Positions 1 through 5,335 of a stretch of DNA of 5,335 nucleotides are shown one piece after another. The stretch lies in NCBI GenBank assembly GCA_017860555.1, contig JAGDMJ010000263.1, positions 1 to 5,335 of the forward strand, read 5' to 3'. A program made the translations under genes and the position numbers. Numbering within the stretch: position 1 is the first letter of the stretch; the number at the start of each line of letters is the position of its first letter. The notes under the pieces were generated by a model. That model made no database searches, had not been told where the DNA came from, and was given only the letters and a program-made list of their open reading frames with translations. This stretch comes from Bacteroidota bacterium (GTDB taxonomy: Bacteria > Bacteroidota > Ignavibacteria > UBA10030 > UBA6906).

Positions 1-546
1 GACCTTCGTCAACTTCGCAAGATCGGCAGCCGTGCCGGACCAGTATTCCTTGATGTCCGGCTCATTCCAGAGCTCCCACGATTTGATCCGATCCTTGTAC
101 CGTGAGACCAGGGCAAAAATGAAATCGCCAAAGGCCTCATAATCTTTTGGTGTATGGTTCCAGAAATTGGTGGTGTCACCGGTGGAATTCCAGCTCGGAG
201 TGTAGCAGATATACGGGATCAGCGTGATACCGTACTCATCTACAGCGATTCTGACATAGTCATCCCAGAACAACCAGTTGTATTTTCCCTTTGAGGTTTC
301 GATTCCATCCCAGCCGAAGGAAATTCGCAGCACGGTGATCCCGGCCCTTTTCAGCATCTTCATGTCGTTGCGAATCACTTCAAGGGTGGTGGTCTCCTCC
401 GGATAATCCTCGCATAATGCGATGGGGACATGATAGAATAGCGCCCCATCCGGCTTACGGAGCTGATCGTAGATTGTACCCTTGGGCTGGGCCCAGAGAG
501 CAGTGGCAACCAGGAGCATGCTGGCAATGACGAGAGGCCGCTTCAT
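1..546 (-). CDS. Secreted clan GH-A glycoside hydrolase, N-terminal part (runs off left edge)
   Basis: The frame is open from an ATG at 546 to base 1 with no stop, giving 182 residues of a longer protein; the catalytic nucleophile half is outside the window. Residues 1-19 form a signal peptide (MKRP, then a hydrophobic run, then ALWA before QPKG), so the enzyme is exported. Residues 55-105 look like the first strands and helices of a TIM barrel (LKRAGITVLRISFGWDGIE, then YNWLFWDDYV). SWELWNEPD at 157-164 is the classic end of strand 4 in clan GH-A families such as GH5, GH39 and GH42, with Glu162 the expected acid/base. Family-level assignment and substrate are not readable from this half. AGGA lies eight bases before the ATG. 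It is the last visible gene of the row, 26 bases after the aldo/keto reductase stop. A cellulase- or beta-xylosidase/beta-galactosidase-like enzyme acting outside the cytoplasm is the best guess. Confidence 0.88.
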   Translation of the reverse strand, partial: MKRPLVIASMLLVATALWAQPKGTIYDQLRKPDGALFYHVPIALCEDYPEETTTLEVIRNDMKMLKRAGITVLRISFGWDGIETSKGKYNWLFWDDYVRIAVDEYGITLIPYICYTPSWNSTGDTTNFWNHTPKDYEAFGDFIFALVSRYKDRIKSWELWNEPDIKEYWSGTAADLAKLTKV

Positions 547-554
547 AGATTCGA

Positions 555-558
555 TCCT
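555..558 (-). promoter_or_regulatory. Ribosome binding site of the secreted glycoside hydrolase
   Basis: AGGA on the minus strand, eight bases before the ATG at 546, lying inside the 26-base gap after the aldo/keto reductase stop. It supports the ATG that begins the signal peptide as the start. Confidence 0.6.
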
Positions 559-572
559 GTCTTGGTGTACGT

Positions 573-1568
573 TTATGCTTGGACTTCCTCCGCCCAGAAG
601 TCCTTCCGCCACGCGAACTGCTCGAGCGAATCCAGTTCATCGGGCGCAAGAAGGACCCCGTCGGATGCTGCCGTATTGAGATCCGCCTGGGCCGCCGTGC
701 GAATGCCCGGGATAACGGTACCGACCGCGGCATGGCTCAGGCAGAAACGGAGGGCATACTCAGCCAGGGGCATGTCGGGATGATGACGATTCTTGAAGTC
801 TTCAATCTCCTTCACGCGGCGGACGACAGCGGTGAGGTTTCGGCCACGAAAATAGTGGCCCCGCACATCACCCTGGGGAAAGCGTGTAGATTCCGCGAAT
901 TTTCCGGTGAGGGCGCCTTCATCAAAAGGAACACGGACAATGATCCCGGCCCCAAGTTTCTCCGCTACCGGAAAGAGGTCCCATTTCGGAAACTGTTCGA
1001 ACACATTATAGATCACCTGGACTGCCTGTACGGTCCCCAACGCGAGCGCCCCCGTGACGCTTTCAGGGCGCGTGTCCGGCACCGAGGCCCCCACCGCGCG
1101 GATCTTCCCTTCCTGCTTCAGTTTTGCCATCGCTTCGATCCATTCCCCTCCGACGTTGAAAGATGAGCTCCATGTGTGAAATTGATAGACATCGATGGTG
1201 TCGCGTCCCAGGCGTTTGAGTGATTGTTCACACTGCCTGATGATGTATGAGCCGGAGAAGAAATCGTCGGGCCGGGCATTCTTCGGAATAGGCCAGGGAG
1301 AGCCGGGACGAGCGGGAACCTTGGTGGCGACGTAGAGGGTTTCGCTCCGCCGTTCCTTCAGCACCTGCCCGATAAGCTCTTCACTATGCCCCTTACCGTA
1401 CCCCTGTGCCGTATCAATGAAGTTCACTCCGTTGTCGATCGCGCGGTGGAGCGCACGGATGGACTCAGCATCATCCTGCGGGCCCCACATGTCTCCGCCG
1501 ATCGCCCACGCACCGAAACCGATTTCGGACACGGTCCAGCCCAGATTTCCAAAAACCCGGTATCGCAT
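573..1568 (-). CDS. Aldo/keto reductase, NAD(P)H-dependent oxidoreductase
   Basis: A 331-residue cytoplasmic member of the aldo/keto reductase superfamily, of usual length. The catalytic tetrad is complete: Asp52 and Tyr57 (IDTAQGYGKGHSEE), Lys83 (VATKVP) and His131 (VYQFHTW). VQVIYNVFEQ at 184-191 and RVPFDEGALTG at 212-222 mark the subfamily of sugar- and aldehyde-type bacterial oxidoreductases; VIPGIRTAAQADLNTA near 285-300 is the C-terminal cofactor phosphate-binding segment. The ATG at 1568 is chosen because family members begin at MRYRxxG; an in-frame TTG at 1601 would add eleven residues and overlap the rbsD stop as TTGA. The gene sits 29 bases after rbsD and 26 before a secreted glycosidase, so it probably acts on a sugar or sugar-derived aldehyde from the same pathway. 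The exact substrate and the NADH/NADPH preference cannot be read from sequence. Confidence 0.93.
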   Translation of the reverse strand: MRYRVFGNLGWTVSEIGFGAWAIGGDMWGPQDDAESIRALHRAIDNGVNFIDTAQGYGKGHSEELIGQVLKERRSETLYVATKVPARPGSPWPIPKNARPDDFFSGSYIIRQCEQSLKRLGRDTIDVYQFHTWSSSFNVGGEWIEAMAKLKQEGKIRAVGASVPDTRPESVTGALALGTVQAVQVIYNVFEQFPKWDLFPVAEKLGAGIIVRVPFDEGALTGKFAESTRFPQGDVRGHYFRGRNLTAVVRRVKEIEDFKNRHHPDMPLAEYALRFCLSHAAVGTVIPGIRTAAQADLNTAASDGVLLAPDELDSLEQFAWRKDFWAEEVQA

Positions 1569-1575
1569 GGTACCA

Positions 1576-1580
1576 CTTTC
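1576..1580 (-). promoter_or_regulatory. Weak ribosome binding site of the aldo/keto reductase
   Basis: GAAAG on the minus strand, seven bases before the ATG at 1568, within a purine-rich AAGAAAGAAAG run. It is a weak match but well placed. The rival TTG at 1601 has GGAG at 1612..1615, ten bases away, inside the end of rbsD. Family N-termini favour the ATG. Confidence 0.45.
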
Positions 1581-1597
1581 TTTCTTGAGTGAGCCGT

Positions 1598-1999
1598 TCA
1601 ACCGAAGGTAACTCCGGCTTCCAGGATGACGTTGGCAAACGGCGTCGCTTCACCCGTACGGACAAATGCCGTGCACCCATTGCAGGTCAGCTTCTTGAAC
1701 TCCTCATGCGAGACCTGCCGCAGCTCCACGCCCGGGAGGAGGCTGAGCAGCTCCTGATACATCCCGTTGCCTTGCGACACCAGCTCCGTTGCGATGACCG
1801 CCTTCTGCACGTGCATTTCTTCCATCAGGACGCGGATCGTGTCGAGAAAGCGGGGGATGTTCTTCGTGAGAGCCAGACAAACTACTTCGGCATCACGCGG
1901 GATTGGCAAGCCGCTGTCGCAGACAACCAGCTTGTCCGTATGTCCCATGGACGCAATGATCCTGGCGAGTTGAGGATTGATGATCCCTGTCTTCTTCAT
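1598..1999 (-). CDS. rbsD: D-ribose pyranase RbsD
   Basis: A 133-residue protein that matches RbsD over its whole length, the usual size. RbsD is a cytoplasmic ring-shaped oligomer that interconverts the beta-pyranose and beta-furanose forms of D-ribose so that ribokinase is not limited by the slow spontaneous reaction. Signature stretches are MKKTGIINPQLARIIASMGH with catalytic His20, LVVCDSGLPIP with substrate-binding Asp28, SHEEFK at 97-102, and RTGEATPFANVILEAGVTF at the end. The usual C-terminal YAN substrate-contact motif reads F121-A-N here, a Tyr to Phe change. The fucose mutarotase FucU is a homologue, but the opening residues and C-terminus fit RbsD better, and a ribokinase lies directly upstream. 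The ATG has AGGGG four bases ahead. The spacing to rbsK is 24 bases, as expected for co-transcription. Confidence 0.95.
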   Translation of the reverse strand: MKKTGIINPQLARIIASMGHTDKLVVCDSGLPIPRDAEVVCLALTKNIPRFLDTIRVLMEEMHVQKAVIATELVSQGNGMYQELLSLLPGVELRQVSHEEFKKLTCNGCTAFVRTGEATPFANVILEAGVTFG

Positions 2000-2003
2000 T
2001 GGA

Positions 2004-2008
2004 CCCCT
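2004..2008 (-). promoter_or_regulatory. Ribosome binding site of rbsD
   Basis: AGGGG on the minus strand, four bases before the rbsD ATG at 1999, in the 24-base gap after rbsK. The same pentamer precedes rbsK. Confidence 0.6.
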
Positions 2009-2023
2009 GTACGGGTGATGGTG

Positions 2024-2953
2024 TTACACAGCCAACTGTTGCATGAACTGTTCCACCTCAGTCAGAGTCGGCATGGAGCGCTGCGCACCTAGCTTCGTCA
2101 CCGAATAGCCGGCAACCGCATTGGCAAACCTGACAGCCTGGTCGAGCTCTTCATTCCTGGAGAGTGCAAATGCCAGTGCACCGTTGAATGCGTCCCCCGC
2201 CGCCGTTGTGTCGACGGGGCGCACACGGCAGGCCGGGAAGAGCTCTGCGCGGGAAGAGTTGACCAGCAGACATCCTTCCGGTCCGAGTGTCAACAGGACG
2301 TTTTTCACCCCCTGGTCTACCAGCTTCTTCGCGGCGGCCTCGGCCGACGACCGCCGCGTGACCGGGATCCCCGTCAACATTTGCGCCTCAGACTCGTTCG
2401 GGGTGAGATAATCCACAAGTCGAAGGAGCGAGGCGGGAAGCGAACAGGCAGGAGCGGGGTTCAAGATCAGGAGGGCCTGTTGTTCATGAGCAAGTTCCGC
2501 CGCCCGGACCACGGTTTCGAGAGGTATCTCAAGCTGCAAGAGCACTACGGCGGCCGAGCCAAAAATATCATGCACGCCATCGACATCTGCAGGTCGCAAC
2601 TTCATATTGCTGCCGGACACGACGACAATCTCGTTCTCGCCGTTCTTGTCGACGGTGATCAGAGCGGTCCCGGTCGGCTCCACGGGATCAACGATCAGCG
2701 AATCGATGATTACGCCAGCTTGTTCCAGACTTGCAGACAGCCGTTCACGGATCAGGTCGTCTCCCATCTTGCCGACGAAGCGAACCTTCTGCCCCAGCTT
2801 CGCACAGCACACCGCCTGGTTTGCTCCCTTCCCGCCGGGAAACATTTTGAAGTCTGTTCCAAAAATGGTCTCGCCCGGCAAGGGGAAGCGCTCGACCCGC
2901 ACCACCAGGTCCATGTTGGCGCTGCCAACTACGAGTACTCCGTCACGAACCAT
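2024..2953 (-). CDS. rbsK: Ribokinase RbsK (PfkB family)
   Basis: A 309-residue cytoplasmic carbohydrate kinase of the PfkB/ribokinase family, the normal length for RbsK. It phosphorylates D-ribose with ATP to ribose 5-phosphate, feeding the pentose phosphate pathway. Visible landmarks are VVGSANMDLVVRVERFPLPGET at 8-29 (substrate-binding start), the first PfkB signature FPGGKGANQAV at 38-48, the NPAPA and TPNESEA stretches at 165-169 and 184-190, and the second signature VDTTAAGDAFNGALA at 247-261 with catalytic base Asp254 and its anion-hole glycines. The GGKGANQA form and the adjacent rbsD argue for ribose instead of fructose, adenosine or another sugar, though a related pentose such as 2-deoxyribose cannot be excluded. 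The ATG at 2953 has AGGGG eight bases ahead, and the gene starts 14 bases after the upstream glycosidase stop, so the two are very likely co-transcribed. Confidence 0.96.
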   Translation of the reverse strand: MVRDGVLVVGSANMDLVVRVERFPLPGETIFGTDFKMFPGGKGANQAVCCAKLGQKVRFVGKMGDDLIRERLSASLEQAGVIIDSLIVDPVEPTGTALITVDKNGENEIVVVSGSNMKLRPADVDGVHDIFGSAAVVLLQLEIPLETVVRAAELAHEQQALLILNPAPACSLPASLLRLVDYLTPNESEAQMLTGIPVTRRSSAEAAAKKLVDQGVKNVLLTLGPEGCLLVNSSRAELFPACRVRPVDTTAAGDAFNGALAFALSRNEELDQAVRFANAVAGYSVTKLGAQRSMPTLTEVEQFMQQLAV

Positions 2954-2961
2954 GCTCCATA

Positions 2962-2966
2962 CCCCT
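2962..2966 (-). promoter_or_regulatory. Ribosome binding site of rbsK
   Basis: AGGGG on the minus strand, one base after the TAA of the upstream glycosidase and eight bases before the ATG at 2953. A second ATG at 2960 lies between them, out of frame and too close to the AGGGG to be used; a GGAG at 2955..2958 is too close to the true start. Confidence 0.6.
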
Positions 2967-2967
2967 A

Positions 2968-5335
2968 TTATTCTGAAAGAGTGTATCGATGATGATGCAC
3001 AATCTTCACAGGCACTGCCAGACCGGATGCTTTCTGCACACCCTCCAGCAGATTGATCAACGTGTTTGTTACACGCAGCTCAAGAGTATTCGTTCCTTCC
3101 CGCATCAGGTCCGTGATGTCCAGACGATAGGGGTGCCATGGCGCCGTCTTGCCGGGCTGACCATTGAGCCGGACCTCAAGCACATCTTCACCGCAGACGG
3201 CTTCGAGGAAGAGCTTCCCCCCGGCATACCTGGCGGGCAACTCCACCTCGGCGCGGTACGCGCCCGTACCCGAGTAGAATGGATAGCCCTGTTTCGTCCA
3301 ATCGCCCGTACGGAGCGTCTCTCTCGGAGCCACGATCCGGTATCCCGATGGCAATGGATCGAGAGCGAAGGCGCCAACGATCTTCAGCGGATCGAGAATG
3401 CCGTCTGTGCGGCGCACGACGTCAAGGCGAATCGCCACGATGTTCACTCCCGGGCGCACCATGGAAGCGATGTCTATCTCCTTGATCTCCGCGTCCAGGC
3501 TGGATCTTCGCCCTTTGTCCCTGACCCCCGTCCCGTTCACAAACACAGTGTGTCCTTTGCCGCTGAATCCATCGACGAGGAGCCGAAGGTTCGACGGCAC
3601 GAACTCAGCTTCGAACCTGGTGCGATACCAGAGAGTGACAGGATAGGTGGCCTCATCGCGCTCTTCGACCAGCTGCATCTCCCACGCCCCATTCGTCACG
3701 TCCAACCATGCCGTGTCGTCAAATTCTGCCGAGGCATATTCCACGGCATCTCCCATCGTCATCTTCCAGTGGGAAAGCAACAAGGCATTGTCCTGGAGGG
3801 CCGTGAACTTCATCTCCGCCGGCAGGCGAATCGGCTTGAGGGCCCTCCTGGCCTTTTTCCGAAGCAACTTTGAACCCCGGCCTGCCTTGACCCTGGCATA
3901 AACTTCCTTCCCTCCGTTCTGCGGGTAACCGGTCACCGTGGAACGGTCGAGCGTTTCTACCACGAGGTTCGAATCGGACACGCGCACTCCCGGCGCCTCA
4001 CCCGTCATGACAACTATGCGTGACTCCGCGGGCGGAAAATCCAGCGTCAGCGAAAGCCTTCCACGTGAGATGTCATAGATGTGGATGGGGGCTATGTCGC
4101 CCGTGTTGGCGTCCCAGAGCTCCGGCCGCCCGACCTGCTCGAATGTCACCCGGACCCCGTTGCGCGGTTCCTGGCTGGTATTCACCAGGAAATAAATGTC
4201 ATGTCCATCCTTCTGTCGATGCAAATAGAAAACATCCCCATTCGAGATCGTCACGTCCGGCTCCACGGATGCCTCGAGTACACGCTGCAGCTCCTTCCGG
4301 CCGCTCTGAGAAAGGCCTTTTCCTTTCAGGAAGTATGCCTTCCCCTTGCCGATCTTGCGAAAGAATTTGATGCTCGTCGATGCGCCACGCTGGAACTCCT
4401 CAAGCACCTCGAGCGGGTCCGCCCCGAAGAGCTTTGATACCTGCGTTGGCGCGCCGTCTTTCTCACTCTCCAGGAACTCGCAGGGAAGGAGTGTATCGGC
4501 AATGACGGTTCCTCCCTGTTTGACGAATTGCTGGATGGTCTCGAAGGTCTTCCGCTTGAGATGTGTCACGGGAGGCAGGATGAGAACGGAGAATGATTCG
4601 TCCCGGATCTTGATCAATCCCTTTTCCAGGGCCGCGCCGGCAAGGGTATCCTCATCGGCATAATCAAAATCGTAGTGAAGCCGGAGCAGGGTATCGGCAA
4701 GGTAGTTGAAATCTCCCTCGATGACGTTCCCGACCGCGTTTCGTTGTTGTGGAACGTAATTCGTCCAGATGCTCGTGAGAGGATATAGTACGAGCAGTTT
4801 GGCCACGTGTTTTCCACCCGACAGGATGTGGCTGAGGCGGGCCATGTAGGTCGTGAACTGCGGGTAGTAATCCCACCAGGTGTGATGATAGAACTGGGAC
4901 GGCGGCCAATCCCTCTTTCGTTCGCCTTCGATCGAATAGTGGTACCCGTGATTGTTGAAGAGGTTTACACCGAGGACGTATTCCCAGTTCGCGATCCATT
5001 TCATGCGCTGAAGGGTACAATCCCAGTAGGCGCCTCCCATGGACTCGCAGAGCAGCCGGGTGCTCCCGAAATGATGGGCCGCTGAGCTGGCGATTTTCAG
5101 CGCAACGTGCTGGTCCGGCTCCTGCTCTGTTCCGATCTTGGGATACAGGTGGTCTACGCCGATGAGGTGCATGTGCTGGAGATACTTGAACAGATTTCCC
5201 TCGCATCGGGCGTGCATCCGGATCCATTCTTCAAAGAGCAGGTGGCCGGTGAAGATCACGCCATTTTCTTCGCACCAGTCGTGAATGCGCTTGAAGTAGG
5301 TTTCCGCATACTGTTCGGTCAGGGTGCGCCAGAAG
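2968..5335 (-). CDS. Large GH106-like (alpha-L-rhamnosidase-like) glycoside hydrolase, N-terminus outside window
   Basis: The frame is open from the right edge to a TAA at 2968, giving 788 C-terminal residues. A GTG at 5259 could be taken as a start, but the 25 codons before it read as protein (YFKRIHDWCEENG leading into the TGHLLFEEW barrel strand), so the gene extends beyond the window; whole relatives are about 1000 residues or more. Visible residues 1-175 are the rest of a catalytic barrel, with TGHLLFEE at 29-36, CESMGGAYWD at 96-105 and LGVNLFNNHGYHYS at 122-134, a pattern I know from GH106-like proteins. Residues 178-345 look like a glutamine-amidotransferase-like fold (LLVLYP, then VLILPPV and FVKQGGTVIAD). 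Two GH2-type sugar-binding beta-sandwiches follow at about 515-660 and 665-788; the last has the GTGAYRAEVELP and ASGLAVPVKI marks seen in GH106 C-termini. Rhamnose specificity is not proven. Export cannot be judged without the N-terminus. Confidence 0.82.
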   Translation of the reverse strand, partial: FWRTLTEQYAETYFKRIHDWCEENGVIFTGHLLFEEWIRMHARCEGNLFKYLQHMHLIGVDHLYPKIGTEQEPDQHVALKIASSAAHHFGSTRLLCESMGGAYWDCTLQRMKWIANWEYVLGVNLFNNHGYHYSIEGERKRDWPPSQFYHHTWWDYYPQFTTYMARLSHILSGGKHVAKLLVLYPLTSIWTNYVPQQRNAVGNVIEGDFNYLADTLLRLHYDFDYADEDTLAGAALEKGLIKIRDESFSVLILPPVTHLKRKTFETIQQFVKQGGTVIADTLLPCEFLESEKDGAPTQVSKLFGADPLEVLEEFQRGASTSIKFFRKIGKGKAYFLKGKGLSQSGRKELQRVLEASVEPDVTISNGDVFYLHRQKDGHDIYFLVNTSQEPRNGVRVTFEQVGRPELWDANTGDIAPIHIYDISRGRLSLTLDFPPAESRIVVMTGEAPGVRVSDSNLVVETLDRSTVTGYPQNGGKEVYARVKAGRGSKLLRKKARRALKPIRLPAEMKFTALQDNALLLSHWKMTMGDAVEYASAEFDDTAWLDVTNGAWEMQLVEERDEATYPVTLWYRTRFEAEFVPSNLRLLVDGFSGKGHTVFVNGTGVRDKGRRSSLDAEIKEIDIASMVRPGVNIVAIRLDVVRRTDGILDPLKIVGAFALDPLPSGYRIVAPRETLRTGDWTKQGYPFYSGTGAYRAEVELPARYAGGKLFLEAVCGEDVLEVRLNGQPGKTAPWHPYRLDITDLMREGTNTLELRVTNTLINLLEGVQKASGLAVPVKIVHHHRYTLSE

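Larger units (their letters stand above)
1..5335 (-). other. Probable single operon for glycan and ribose catabolism (partial)
   Basis: Five same-strand genes are separated by 14, 24, 29 and 26 bases, each gap holding a plausible ribosome binding site and no hairpin followed by a T run. No promoter can be placed in the gaps, so transcription most likely enters from beyond the right edge and continues past the left edge. The order is large glycosidase, rbsK, rbsD, aldo/keto reductase, secreted glycosidase. Co-transcription is inferred from spacing only. Confidence 0.75.

Noticed and set aside
547..572. Possible terminator or internal promoter in the gap before the secreted glycosidase.
   Set aside because: The 26 bases hold a ribosome binding site but no GC-rich hairpin with a T run and no convincing -35/-10 pair.
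579..1166. A 195-codon open frame on the plus strand.
   Set aside because: It is antisense to the aldo/keto reductase and shows no domain or credible composition.
2943..2960. A tiny frame starting at an ATG between the large glycosidase and rbsK (five codons, MEHGS) that overlaps the rbsK start.
   Set aside because: The ATG is only one base from the AGGGG, too close for efficient initiation, and a five-residue leader has no visible attenuator or hairpin beside it. Chance occurrence is the simpler view.
2381..2992. A 203-codon open frame on the plus strand.
   Set aside because: It is antisense to rbsK, which has both PfkB signatures in place; the translation has no family features.
2989..3873. 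A 294-codon open frame on the plus strand.
   Set aside because: It lies wholly antisense to the large glycosidase, whose protein motifs are clear; its translation is rich in Arg, His and Pro with no recognisable domain, as expected for a shadow frame in GC-rich DNA.
4664..5227. A 187-codon open frame on the minus strand in another phase of the large glycosidase.
   Set aside because: The overlapping frame carries the catalytic barrel motifs; this one is Arg/Pro-rich and unrecognisable.

Overview
The window carries five genes, all on the minus strand, packed head to tail with gaps of 14 to about 30 bases, so it reads as one stretch of a catabolic operon. In transcription order (right to left) they are: the C-terminal 788 residues of a very large multidomain glycoside hydrolase that most resembles the GH106 alpha-L-rhamnosidase-like group (2968..5335, its start lies beyond the right edge); a ribokinase, rbsK (2024..2953); a D-ribose pyranase, rbsD (1598..1999); an aldo/keto reductase of the D-Y-K-H tetrad type (573..1568); and the N-terminal 182 residues of a secreted clan GH-A glycoside hydrolase with the acid/base motif W-N-E-P (1..546, it continues past the left edge). 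Both edge genes are cut by the window, not visibly broken.

The genes suggest polysaccharide or glycoside breakdown: two hydrolases release sugars, RbsD speeds conversion of the pyranose form of ribose to the form the kinase uses, RbsK makes ribose 5-phosphate, and the aldo/keto reductase may reduce or oxidise a sugar or an aldehyde by-product. Joining these roles into one pathway is inference from gene order. No transporter, regulator or outer-membrane capture protein is in view.

The organism looks like a moderately GC-rich (by eye, high 50s per cent) free-living heterotrophic bacterium using ordinary Shine-Dalgarno signals. The GH106-like protein and the short signal peptide would fit environmental carbohydrate degraders such as lineages of the Bacteroidota/Ignavibacteriota, Acidobacteriota or Planctomycetota-Verrucomicrobiota groups, but nothing here fixes the phylum.

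There are no RNA genes, mobile elements, CRISPR arrays, long repeats or clear terminators, and no gene-free stretch longer than about 30 bases. The most interesting point is the unusual pairing of a ribose-specific kinase/pyranase pair with large glycosidases and a redox enzyme; I see no evidence for a wholly new type of system.
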